Source: SFHK01 sp045538305
GTDB lineage: Bacteria > Bacillota > Clostridia > Christensenellales > Aristaeellaceae
NCBI GenBank assembly: GCA_045538305.1
Contig: JAZSRC010000057.1
Location: 1-16,315, forward strand
Length of the DNA: 16,315 nucleotides
Direction of reading: 5' to 3'
The notes beneath the pieces were generated by a model. That model did not search any database and was not told where the DNA came from. It saw only the letters and a list, made by a program, of their open reading frames with translations. A program made the position numbers and the translations under genes. This document shows positions 1 to 7,942 of the stretch, piece by piece (position 1 is the first letter of the stretch; each line of letters starts with the position of its first letter).

Positions 1-139
1 GAAATCCTGCGGGATTTCCGGGCGGCGATCGGAAATGGGAAGCGTATTTAGTCGCTACGCTTTGTAAAAACGCGCGATTTCGCCGTACATGCCGCCGAAA
101 TCGATGAAATATGGAGAGGGAGTTATCTCCCTCTCCATA
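1..139. repeat. Cluster of five inverted repeats (structured intergenic element)
   Basis: Five inverted repeats lie almost back to back: 1-7 with 12-18, 14-20 with 30-36, 40-46 with 56-62, 75-82 with 96-103, and a perfect 13-bp stem at 110-122 with 127-139 around a TTAT loop. The first two overlap and would be alternatives. No convincing gene covers the stretch. On the minus strand the last hairpin lies about 70 bases after the alpha-mannosidase stop and is followed by a weak T-rich stretch, so it could also end that transcript. The density of stems suggests an intergenic repeat unit or a folded RNA continuing beyond the left edge, but the identity is unknown. Confidence 0.6.
110..139 (-). 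terminator. Perfect 13-bp hairpin, possible terminator of the mannosidase operon
   Basis: The stem is 13 bp without mismatch, with a 4-base loop. On the minus strand it is followed by ATTTCATCG rather than a clean T-run, so intrinsic termination is possible but not typical. It is the only strong hairpin between the mannosidase stop and the window edge on that side, apart from the weaker stems further left. Confidence 0.35.
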
Positions 140-211
140 CCTCTCCCTGGAGTTTGTTGATGATCTGCTGGGCTGCTACAGTTTATGCAGCGGCCCCTTT
201 TTTCGTGTAAG

Positions 212-3055
212 TTACATTTCAAGCAGAAGCGTTATCAGCTCGCCGGCTTTACCGCTGGCCGTGAGGTTGCCATCCGAAACCGTAAGCGCCGAAAGCTTGT
301 TTTCCATTACATCCGATGCATATGCCTTCTTGATTTCCGCAAGCGCTCTGATGGTAAACTCCGCATTCTCAAAGCAAACCACGCGAAGAATCATGCCGTT
401 TCCATCTTCTGCCTGCTTAATGGAGTGAATATATGCATTGTCGCCCGAAAGTCCGATAAACGAATCCCTTCCGGAAAGCGTTCCTTTATGAGGACGGGCA
501 GTGATAAAGCCTGCAGGGCGGTTACAGGCGCTGGAAAATTCGGCGAGCGCCTTTCCGGACACATCATCGGAAACGCCAAGGGAAACGGTAAACTCATGTA
601 AGCCCTTCTCAGGATCGGGATCCGGGTCAAAACCTGCGCGGATCAGCGTTGCCTGAAGCGTCTGATCAAAAGTCCGGAAACCGTATTTGGCGTTGCTTGT
701 CAGAACGAGCGCTTTTCCTCCGGCGCTGTTCAGCGCACAGGAGAGTCCGTTTGTCGGAACGTCGAGCTCCATGGGCGGTCTGTCAATTATGCCGGCAGGG
801 ATATCATAACGGGTATGCGCGGACGGATACCGGAAGGGCGCCGCAAACGCCAGCTGCGCCATGCCGCCTTTCTTCGTGCCAAGCTCATGCCAGTCGCACT
901 TCACGTCATATGTAAGCGCCTTCGCACCTTTATCGAGGGATACGGTGTATTCAAGCGTAGACGCCGTAGCGAATTTCGTCTTTACGCGCAGCGCGCTTCG
1001 AAGCTCGCCATTTAAGCAATAGTCGATGTATACATCCTTGGCAATGGGTTCTCTTCTCAGGTATCTGCCTACATACCAGCTGGTCATACCCTTGGAGGAA
1101 TCCTCCAGAATATCGAAAAAGCCGCAGGGCGCGGACAACATTTCCTGACCGTTTGTTTTGTCCACAAGGCTTACCAGCATACCCGTCACGGTGTCAAACT
1201 CCGCGCGCAGGTATTCGTTTTCCAGTATGAACTCCACGGGTCCATGCTTTCTCGGATCTCCCGGGTACTTCAGCGGGTACGGCGCATTCTCATCATCCTC
1301 CAGAATCACGCTCGTCCAACCCCATGCAGGCACCGTTACATCCACCAGCAGCTTATGGTAGGTGTGCAGCATGTAGCCCTCGCGTCCATGGGAAATCATC
1401 TGCCAGGTAAGAGGCTTTCCGCAAAGCGTGCGCATGGCGGCATTATTGATTTCGCCCGGATAATCCCACACTACTACCTCGCAGGGACCCTTCTTTTCAA
1501 AGGGCGTAGGATTGAAGATATGGAATATGCGGGTGAGCGAAGCACATCTTTCCGCAACCGGTGGACGATAGCGCATGCTGTCATAACCTACGCCTGCGCC
1601 CTCGGCGCGCGTAAATGCGTCCGCACCCTTCTCTTCAATAAACGAAGTATCGATGTTTTCCACAATTGCGCGCATGGCTGCGGCATATTCAGTGCCCGCA
1701 TACGCCATGGTTTCCGAGAACTTTGCCATGGCATATTCCCGCGTATCGCGAACGCCGGAGCCAGTAAGGATATCGTGGAACTGGCTGAAGAGTATGTTGG
1801 TCCAGCCTTTTTCAAACGCCTTGGCGCGATAGTTTCTCCCCGCAACCGCTTTTGCCGCCGCACTGAGCGCTTCTGCTTCGCCAAGCATTGCCTCGCCCAT
1901 GCGATTGGCATACTTGATGCGGCTCTGCGTTGTGTAGCAGCCGGTGAACACGCAGTTGAGTTCCTCATCCACAACCGGAAGGATGTGGGCGGATTTTTCA
2001 AGCTCGGTAAAATATGCCCTGTAGGTAGAGTACACAAGCGTCGGGAATACAGGCCAGGTTTTCATTTCTTCGATATAGGTCAAATCCTGTCTGGTGGGCC
2101 CGCCGCCGTGATCGCCTACGCCATATACCTTGATCGAATCCATAATGCCGGTATCCCGGCAAAGCTTGGGCACATACATGGCGAAGCCCGGATTGACGTC
2201 GCCCAGATACCATGTCGGTTCCTGATAGGCAAGCACCTGCGCACCGGATTTTGAGCGCCAGATATGCGCGCCGGTCGGTTCATGTCCACGGCAATAATAG
2301 TAATACTTGACGCCGCTCTTGTTCAGAATCTCCGGTACGTTCGCGCTGTGGCCGAAGGTATCCGGCTCATAATCAAGGTTCATGGAGTCAATCGAAATGT
2401 CAAGAAGCTTGGACAGGTAGTTTTTCGTGTACAGAAGATGGCGCGCCATGCTTTCCGAAGAAGGCATGTTTTTATCCGCTTCCACCCATGTGCTTGCGCT
2501 TACCTCCCATCTTCCCTCGTGTACGCGCCTGCGGATCGCATCCAGCATTTCGCTTTCGTATTCCTCAACGATCTTGTACACGCTTGCCTGTGACTGGGAA
2601 AAGCAGAATTCCGGGAACTCTTCCATCAGTTTCAGAACCGTTCTGAACGTTTCCAGCGTTACCGCCACCGTTTCGTGGTACGGCCACTGCCAGTTCATAT
2701 CAATGTGCGCATGAGCGACCATGTGCACCTTGTACTTTTTCGCTGCGTCTGCCAGCGGAAGCAGCATTTCTTCCGCTTCTTTTGCCTTTGCTTTTGAAAT
2801 CGCGCCTTCATTTTCGTAAGCTGCGATCAGGTTGTCCGCAACCCGGCTCACTAATTCGTCGTACTTGCCCTCTGCGGCTTCGGACATGCGCCAGGCAAAC
2901 GCCGTCTGCATGACCGCCCTTTGCAAAAACAGCGGCGCTTCCGTTACGCCGAAATGCATTTCCATTTCGCCGGTAACATAATGCCTGTAACCGCCGGTAC
3001 GGTACAGATTTGCACATTTCACGAGCTTCCTGATTTTTTCCTTAAGCGGCGCCAT
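212..3055 (-). CDS. Alpha-mannosidase, glycoside hydrolase family 38
   Basis: This 947-residue protein hydrolyses terminal alpha-mannose residues with retention of configuration, probably from N-glycan or mannan fragments. No signal peptide is visible, so it should act in the cytoplasm on imported oligosaccharides. A helical leader of about 108 residues is followed by the GH38 catalytic domain (about 110-380), a helical middle domain and a long beta-rich C-terminal half. The HAHIDMNW motif at 115-122 supplies zinc ligands H117 and D119. D232 in PDTFGHS is the expected nucleophile and ligand, and H427 in FSQFHDILTG is the fourth ligand. Length is normal for the family. The ATG has a strong AGGGAGGG ribosome site directly after the stop of the upstream flavoprotein gene, 11 bp away, so the two are almost certainly cotranscribed. 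Substrate linkage cannot be read from the sequence. Confidence 0.95.
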   Translation of the reverse strand: MAPLKEKIRKLVKCANLYRTGGYRHYVTGEMEMHFGVTEAPLFLQRAVMQTAFAWRMSEAAEGKYDELVSRVADNLIAAYENEGAISKAKAKEAEEMLLPLADAAKKYKVHMVAHAHIDMNWQWPYHETVAVTLETFRTVLKLMEEFPEFCFSQSQASVYKIVEEYESEMLDAIRRRVHEGRWEVSASTWVEADKNMPSSESMARHLLYTKNYLSKLLDISIDSMNLDYEPDTFGHSANVPEILNKSGVKYYYYCRGHEPTGAHIWRSKSGAQVLAYQEPTWYLGDVNPGFAMYVPKLCRDTGIMDSIKVYGVGDHGGGPTRQDLTYIEEMKTWPVFPTLVYSTYRAYFTELEKSAHILPVVDEELNCVFTGCYTTQSRIKYANRMGEAMLGEAEALSAAAKAVAGRNYRAKAFEKGWTNILFSQFHDILTGSGVRDTREYAMAKFSETMAYAGTEYAAAMRAIVENIDTSFIEEKGADAFTRAEGAGVGYDSMRYRPPVAERCASLTRIFHIFNPTPFEKKGPCEVVVWDYPGEINNAAMRTLCGKPLTWQMISHGREGYMLHTYHKLLVDVTVPAWGWTSVILEDDENAPYPLKYPGDPRKHGPVEFILENEYLRAEFDTVTGMLVSLVDKTNGQEMLSAPCGFFDILEDSSKGMTSWYVGRYLRREPIAKDVYIDYCLNGELRSALRVKTKFATASTLEYTVSLDKGAKALTYDVKCDWHELGTKKGGMAQLAFAAPFRYPSAHTRYDIPAGIIDRPPMELDVPTNGLSCALNSAGGKALVLTSNAKYGFRTFDQTLQATLIRAGFDPDPDPEKGLHEFTVSLGVSDDVSGKALAEFSSACNRPAGFITARPHKGTLSGRDSFIGLSGDNAYIHSIKQAEDGNGMILRVVCFENAEFTIRALAEIKKAYASDVMENKLSALTVSDGNLTASGKAGELITLLLEM

Positions 3056-3066
3056 GATATCCCTCC

Positions 3067-4425
3067 CTATTGCTGGTTTTCTTTTGAAACTGCATCCAAT
3101 ACCTTTTTATACGGGGCAATCATACCCTCGTTCATACTGTTTCCCATTTTGCGCTTGATGGCTTTATTGTTCATCAGCATGCCAACCAGATACATTTTCA
3201 GTATCGTGCCGCGCTTCTTCTGCGGAAAATCATATTTCCCGTGCTTTTTGAAAAACTTGTGATCCTCGCGCATGAGTCCCTGCATCTGATAAATCAGATC
3301 GCGGAAAATCTTCATGCCGCCCACGCCGTAGAAATTCCGCGGCTGCGTATAGCGATTTTGAACCGCATACCCGACAGAAAGCGCAAGCCGATCGATTTCT
3401 CCATTCGCATCCGTTTCACTTGCCGCAATGCCCAAAAACGCATTTCCGCCCACCTGACACTTGGCTTCCAGAAGTGTGCCGAGCGTTTTTTCCAGAGATA
3501 GAGCGCCGTTTACCAGATATCCCATTGGCGTTCCTTCGGTTACGGCTCGGTGCCCGTTGCAAAAACGTCTGTCGTCAAACATTTTGAAACGCGAACCCAT
3601 TGAGTGATCCGAAATGGTAAAGGCATATACGATGGCGTCCGCCGTTTCGATTTCCTCCCGCAGGAATGTATCGAAACCATCCTTGTACACACAAGTGCCG
3701 TCCGCTGCGCAGTTAAAGCAGCCAAGACAGCCGCCCATGATATTGAGCTTCCGTATATTTACATGCTTGGCCTGAACGGGCAGCTTCTTTATAAACCTGT
3801 CGACCATGGCAAGAAGGGCAAGGTCGTTTTCCTGAATATCGGAAACCACGCATACCGTTCCGGGGACAGTTTTTTTCGTTTCCTCCTCCGGCGCAAATGC
3901 CACATCCAGCGCTTTTGCGCTGTTATCCACGCATTTTCTTTCGAAAATTCCGTTTTCCAGGCAAAAACATGCATAATTGAAAAACGCCTCGGCGTCCTTT
4001 TGTCCCTTTTCCGAAAGCAGATCCTCCATATCCTGCGAAAGCCCCGCAAGCACATTCATACCCATATCCTGACAGTTTTCACGAATATACGCATGCGCGG
4101 TCATGTCGTAAAAATGCTTGGAGGTCGTGATTTGCGTAGCGGATTTGCCCAATACATCCGCTCCGTTTTCCTTCATCAGTTCAATAAACCGGTGTAACTG
4201 GCTTGGCGCGACAAAGGTAAAAACCGGATAGGAAAAAAGCAAAAGTTCCGCCCGATTGATCGCCTGAAGCGCCGGCGTAAAATCCTTTTCCAGCGCCCTG
4301 ATCTGTTTCCCGGCATTCAGATACTCAAACGAATGCGCTGGAAACTTCTTTTCCAGATATTTTGACGTCTGAAGCGTAATGGAATACTCGCCCTTCGGGC
4401 TTGCATTAATGACCAGTATTTTCAT
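3067..4425 (-). CDS. Duplicated flavodoxin-fold iron-sulfur flavoprotein (NADPH-dependent FMN reductase-like)
   Basis: The 452-residue protein appears to contain two flavodoxin-like domains in tandem. The first (about 1-160) begins with the FMN phosphate loop INASPKGEYS at 6-15 and keeps a SYPVF segment at 65-69. The second (about 188-400) has lost that loop but carries C233, C236, C239 and C245, a compact C-x2-C-x2-C-x5-C motif of the type that binds a [4Fe-4S] cluster in iron-sulfur flavoproteins. The C-terminal 60 residues are basic and helical. Most members of this superfamily are about 180-260 residues with one domain, so this looks like a duplication or fusion with functions divided between halves. 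It is the first gene of an operon with the alpha-mannosidase. The ATG follows a modest AAAGGG site. The electron donor, acceptor and link to mannose metabolism are unknown. Confidence 0.75.
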   Translation of the reverse strand: MKILVINASPKGEYSITLQTSKYLEKKFPAHSFEYLNAGKQIRALEKDFTPALQAINRAELLLFSYPVFTFVAPSQLHRFIELMKENGADVLGKSATQITTSKHFYDMTAHAYIRENCQDMGMNVLAGLSQDMEDLLSEKGQKDAEAFFNYACFCLENGIFERKCVDNSAKALDVAFAPEEETKKTVPGTVCVVSDIQENDLALLAMVDRFIKKLPVQAKHVNIRKLNIMGGCLGCFNCAADGTCVYKDGFDTFLREEIETADAIVYAFTISDHSMGSRFKMFDDRRFCNGHRAVTEGTPMGYLVNGALSLEKTLGTLLEAKCQVGGNAFLGIAASETDANGEIDRLALSVGYAVQNRYTQPRNFYGVGGMKIFRDLIYQMQGLMREDHKFFKKHGKYDFPQKKRGTILKMYLVGMLMNNKAIKRKMGNSMNEGMIAPYKKVLDAVSKENQQ

Positions 4426-4512
4426 TGTTTCCCTTTCTCTGACAGGCGGCGCAGCTTTAATTCTCCGGCGCGCCTGCCCGCATCATTTGTAGACTTAATA
4501 GTATAAATAGCC

Positions 4513-4561
4513 AAAAAGAAGCATTGCGTCTCGTCAGGCAAATCCACACAACGCTTCTTTT
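4513..4561 (-). terminator. Intrinsic terminator after the SPFH gene
   Basis: The arms AAAAGAAGC (4514-4522) and GCTTCTTTT (4553-4561) pair perfectly, with three further pairs inside after one mismatch. On the minus strand the stem is preceded by A's and ends in five T's. It begins 23 bases after the stop codon of the SPFH-domain gene and separates that three-gene unit from the flavoprotein-mannosidase operon. The loop is long, about 24 bases, so efficiency is uncertain. Confidence 0.65.
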
Positions 4562-4583
4562 CTGTTTTCTGGACTTTGACTTC

Positions 4584-5165
4584 TTATGCTTCCTGTTCGT
4601 CCGGATAGAACAGCGGCTCAATGGTCATATTCACGATGGCAAGGCCGTAGTCCTCCAGCCCGTCCGCCGATACATCGGCGACCGATGATGCAAGGCGTTC
4701 CCTCAGGGCAGCTTCGGATATATCCTCTCCGCTTTCAAATAAAACCAGTTCCCGGCGGATCAGCTCTGCAATGCTTCCAAAAAGCTCTCCAAGGATCGTA
4801 TCCGCCGTCAGCGGCAGGGCATGCGTAATATATTTGGTAAGAAATTTATTGACCGACACCACCTGAAGCGTGAGCTTTCCGTTCATGCCGCATCGTTTGT
4901 CCCTGAAACGGATATCTCCGATGCCCCATTCCAGAGGATTGGACGCCTGAACATCGATCATATATACATCGGCCTGCTGCTTAAAAAGGCCCTTTTGCAG
5001 AACGGGGGAATCTCCCTCGCGATATACAGGAGAGAAATCTGAATTCTTTACAACGATTACCGTTTTTCCGACGGGTACAACCATCGAATCATTTCTGCCA
5101 AACACCGTTTTGGGGTGCTTTATCAACATCGCCTTATCCTGCGGCCATTCGAGCATTTCCGCCAT
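4584..5165 (-). CDS. Short SPFH-domain protein, YdjI/'virion core protein'-like
   Basis: The 193-residue product looks like the SPFH (stomatin/prohibitin/flotillin/HflK-C) subgroup of YdjI-like proteins. Visible parts are an N-terminal beta segment of the type VPVGKTVIVVKNS, the ADVYMIDVQASNPLEWG stretch and a FRDKRCGMNGKLTL segment, followed by helices. Relatives are usually 300 residues or more and often end in a zinc ribbon; this one stops after the SPFH core with no cysteine pairs. The start is well supported by GGAGG seven bases upstream of ATG. It is the last gene of the TIR unit, 53 bp after the WSxWS-repeat gene, and is followed by a terminator. SPFH proteins typically oligomerise at membranes and organise partners, so a scaffold role for the two membrane proteins encoded upstream is a reasonable inference only. 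Confidence 0.7.
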   Translation of the reverse strand: MAEMLEWPQDKAMLIKHPKTVFGRNDSMVVPVGKTVIVVKNSDFSPVYREGDSPVLQKGLFKQQADVYMIDVQASNPLEWGIGDIRFRDKRCGMNGKLTLQVVSVNKFLTKYITHALPLTADTILGELFGSIAELIRRELVLFESGEDISEAALRERLASSVADVSADGLEDYGLAIVNMTIEPLFYPDEQEA

Positions 5166-5183
5166 GCTTTTACCTCCGTTCCT

Positions 5184-5204
5184 GCGCCCTTATAAACCGG
5201 GCGC
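5184..5204 (-). other. Intercistronic hairpin before the SPFH gene
   Basis: GCGCCC (5184-5189) pairs with GGGCGC (5199-5204) around a 9-base loop. It sits in the 53-bp gap between the WSxWS-repeat gene and the SPFH gene, a few bases before the latter's ribosome site. No T-run follows, so it is more likely an RNA-stability or translation-tuning stem than a terminator. Confidence 0.5.
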
Positions 5205-5218
5205 GATCCATAAATTTA

Positions 5219-6298
5219 TTACGGAGTTATCGCCTGATACCGGTACAGATTGCGGGTTCTTACCTCGCAGTTTGCCGTATCTTCCAGCGCTTCATCCGAC
5301 CATTCAGACCATTCGCCGTAAATATTCTTGAAATTACCGGTGGGCTTTCTGAACTGATACAACGTTTTGGTTTCTATTTTGATATTCACATCGTCCGCAG
5401 GTTCTTCCTGCGCCCATTCGGACCATTCGCCATTAACCGCCACCGTCTTCGGTGCGCGGGTTGCAAAGCTGTAATAGGTAGCCTTCTGCGTAACCGGCTT
5501 TTGTACCTTCATTTCATTGTACCAATTGCCCTGATACTGTATCTGTTCATCGACAATTCCCAGCTGCGTCAGCGGAGCATCGGTGGTTTTATATTCCCAC
5601 TTACCGGAGTCTGCCTTGTAGTTTTCGCCCTTATACTCCGTATAGGAGCACATGTACGCTTTTTTGTCGGTGTTGTAGTACCGCCAATGGCTGTATTCGT
5701 ACATGTCAACGTAAATGGTTTCATCCTCTTCCTTCGTCTGAACGGCTTTAAATTCGTCCTCAGTCTGAGGTTCCTTGCTCCACTCACTCCATTCGCTCCA
5801 TTCGGTGTAATCCTGAACGAAGGTGAGATCACAATAACGATACATCGCCATTTCGCGAATTTCCATGCCTTCTTCCTTGACCGGAATCTCCTCCGACCAA
5901 TCGCTCCACGGGCTGTACTCCTCCTCATGGGTTACGGAGCGGGCGCTGTATTGCGTTTTTGATTCTACGATTCTGCCTTCGCCCGCCTCATAGCGCGTTT
6001 CGCTCCAATCGCTCCATACAGGTTCAGTAGGTACGTCAGCATCCTGAGGCAGATACCCGAACGATGAAACCGCAATCAAAGCCGTGCACATAATCAGAAC
6101 CACATTGGAAAGCGCGAAGGGAATTTTACTGTTTTTCAAAAGCAATGCCTTTACCACAAAAAGAATCAGAACCAACACTGCCGCAGAAAGCAGCGCGCTC
6201 ACAGCAAGCCGCGTCATATCAGCGCCAAATGCAGACGCAGCATTCGGGATCAGCTTTTCAATCAGCCTGTCAAGCACATCTGCTTTTACTTCTGTCAT
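5219..6298 (-). CDS. Membrane-anchored WSxWS (TSP1-like) repeat protein
   Basis: The 359-residue protein has two predicted membrane helices near the N-terminus (about 31-54 and 61-81) with a lysine-rich loop between them. By the positive-inside rule this places the C-terminal 275 residues outside the cell. That part contains five blocks starting with a WSxW motif at about 95, 131, 167, 292 and 330. Most are followed after 15-20 residues by an ExRxxxxYRY-type strand, for example CEVRTRNLYRYQ near the end. Spacing and tryptophan pattern resemble thrombospondin type 1 repeats, but the conserved disulfide cysteines are missing. Residues 205-290 are a different, aromatic-rich segment. The gene starts 2 bp after the TIR gene stop, with its AGGAGG site inside the TIR coding region, so translational coupling is likely. 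No enzymatic motif is visible; binding or display is the probable role. Confidence 0.75.
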   Translation of the reverse strand: MTEVKADVLDRLIEKLIPNAASAFGADMTRLAVSALLSAAVLVLILFVVKALLLKNSKIPFALSNVVLIMCTALIAVSSFGYLPQDADVPTEPVWSDWSETRYEAGEGRIVESKTQYSARSVTHEEEYSPWSDWSEEIPVKEEGMEIREMAMYRYCDLTFVQDYTEWSEWSEWSKEPQTEDEFKAVQTKEEDETIYVDMYEYSHWRYYNTDKKAYMCSYTEYKGENYKADSGKWEYKTTDAPLTQLGIVDEQIQYQGNWYNEMKVQKPVTQKATYYSFATRAPKTVAVNGEWSEWAQEEPADDVNIKIETKTLYQFRKPTGNFKNIYGEWSEWSDEALEDTANCEVRTRNLYRYQAITP

Positions 6299-6300
6299 GC

Positions 6301-7863
6301 TTATTTGCCCTCCTCAGCGTTTGCACTTCTCATACCGCTCTTCAGCGCCTTCATTCCCGAAACGGTACCGACAACCAACATAAGCAGCTTGAGCGCAGCG
6401 CCCGCAAGGAACACCGTCTTCCCCATAACGCCGGTTAACGGAAGCAGATTAAGAAAATCTACCGCAAACGGAAGCAGCATAAACACAGCCGTTCCCTTGC
6501 GAGGCGTTTGCGACTTTTTCAGAAGCACACGCCAATTGAGAACAGCGCCGATCAGATAGACGGCGGAAAGTGCGATCAGAACGGGCGCGAGGGTTGCATA
6601 CAGTCCTCTCTTTCCCATAAAGGCCAACACGGTATTTACAGCAAATGCAATAACCGAAAGGATTGAGAACACAGCATACATACCTTTTCCTGTGTTCGAA
6701 GTTCCGCTCCCTGCATCCGTTTCTACATCCTCCACAGCTGCCGGCTCGTCCGGAATCTTTTCAGATTCCGTTTTCGGCTCTGCAGAAGCGTTTTCTTCCT
6801 TTGCATCAGCCTCAAAATCAGGCAGTTTTACGGGGTTCGCGCCGTATTTATACTCGAATTTACGCTTTGCTCCGGTAAAAGGCACAGGCTCCGAAGCAGG
6901 CTCCGGTTTTTGGGAAAGCTTTTCCTTCACGCAAAAGATTCTTTCCTTCAATCGATTCATGGAGCCTTCAAAATCATTTTTGTCGTATTCTACCCACTGA
7001 ATGCCGTCAAAGAAATGCCTGAACAATGAGGTATGTTTGATTTCTTCCAGAACCAGTTCTGCCCTCGCCTCTTTATTGAGTTTTTTGGCAATCTCCAGTT
7101 CCTTCTGAACGGCTTCGCTGCGCATTGCGATGTCGGACACAATCGCCAGAAAAACCTTGCACTGGGAAATCGCCGCTTCGATCTTTTCCCAATAATAGGT
7201 GGTATGCTCAGGCATGTTTCTCTCGCTGATCCAGCAGGTATTGCCGTCCTTTTCCAGCGCTTCGACAACCTTCATAACCGTTTCTTTATCGTCGCTTAAG
7301 TGGCATACAAATACATCCCTCGGAACATTGGCGTAATCCGACTCCTTTTTCTGAAGGAATGCAAACTGTTCATTAATAAGCTTAAGGTGTGCGTCCTTCT
7401 GAGGAAATTGACCCGCTTCTACTTGTTTTTTCAACAGGGTAATTCCCTTATAGTCCGAATGCGCAAGAAGCACAGGAAATACCTCTGCGAACTCCTCCGG
7501 CGAATACTCCGGGGCGTTGGAAATCAGCTCATGAATCGGGCGCTTATCGTCATCGGTCGCATTTGCAACCGCATAAACGACCTTCGCGCGATAATCCTCC
7601 GGGATCATCGCAAGAATGTTTTCCGCATAGGTCCTGGCCAGATCGCGCTGAAAGGGCGAAAGCGCTTTTTTGATTTCACTGCGGTACAGTGAAACCTTAT
7701 CTGCTTCTTTATTATCCACATCGGCGAATTTTGCACCCTGATTGATAGCAAAGGTCGCGCCGCAGCCAATTTTGTTGCACCGGTAAAATTGCTGTCCGAC
7801 ATTCAGGTCAACATTACTGAAATTAGCTCCGCAATTGGTACAGCGTAATCTGATGATATCCAT
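6301..7863 (-). CDS. Zinc-ribbon/TIR-domain membrane protein
   Basis: The 520-residue protein has four parts. An N-terminal zinc ribbon uses C8, C11, C29 and C34. A helical linker follows (about 40-180). A TIR domain of the bacterial TIR_2 type spans about 183-295, from DVFVCHLSDD to IQWVEYD, with a W-I-S-E segment. E255 in the S-E-A-V-Q-K-E-L run is a candidate for the catalytic NADase glutamate. After an acidic, proline-rich spacer come about four membrane helices (396-416, 421-444, 457-478, 482-502). TIR domains may cleave NAD+ or act as scaffolds; the sequence does not decide which. I prefer the ATG at 7861-7863 because it begins directly at the zinc ribbon and has AGGAAGG upstream, whereas the in-frame TTG at 7896 lacks a ribosome site. 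It is the first gene of the three-gene unit and lies behind a strong promoter. Confidence 0.8.
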   Translation of the reverse strand: MDIIRLRCTNCGANFSNVDLNVGQQFYRCNKIGCGATFAINQGAKFADVDNKEADKVSLYRSEIKKALSPFQRDLARTYAENILAMIPEDYRAKVVYAVANATDDDKRPIHELISNAPEYSPEEFAEVFPVLLAHSDYKGITLLKKQVEAGQFPQKDAHLKLINEQFAFLQKKESDYANVPRDVFVCHLSDDKETVMKVVEALEKDGNTCWISERNMPEHTTYYWEKIEAAISQCKVFLAIVSDIAMRSEAVQKELEIAKKLNKEARAELVLEEIKHTSLFRHFFDGIQWVEYDKNDFEGSMNRLKERIFCVKEKLSQKPEPASEPVPFTGAKRKFEYKYGANPVKLPDFEADAKEENASAEPKTESEKIPDEPAAVEDVETDAGSGTSNTGKGMYAVFSILSVIAFAVNTVLAFMGKRGLYATLAPVLIALSAVYLIGAVLNWRVLLKKSQTPRKGTAVFMLLPFAVDFLNLLPLTGVMGKTVFLAGAALKLLMLVVGTVSGMKALKSGMRSANAEEGK

Positions 7864-7942
7864 ATCCCAATCCAGCCTTCCTATATACTTGCACAAACAG
7901 ACGCAGTATGCGATTTATTGATTAATACTCTTCCTTATACCC

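Noticed and set aside
1244..2254. Long plus-strand open frame of 336 codons
   Set aside because: It is antisense to the GH38 mannosidase, whose zinc ligands and catalytic motifs are intact on the other strand. It has no ribosome site or recognisable motif.
3604..4197. Plus-strand open frame of 197 codons
   Set aside because: It is antisense to the tandem flavoprotein and has no domain-like features.
5219..6298. Tandem DNA repeat or CRISPR-like array
   Set aside because: The recurring CCATTCGGACCATTCG-type DNA in this region is just the coding sequence for WSEWS motifs. Spacing is irregular and the frame is intact.
7864..7896. Eleven-residue upstream extension of the TIR gene from a TTG codon
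   Set aside because: No ribosome site precedes the TTG, and the zinc ribbon begins right after the ATG at 7863.
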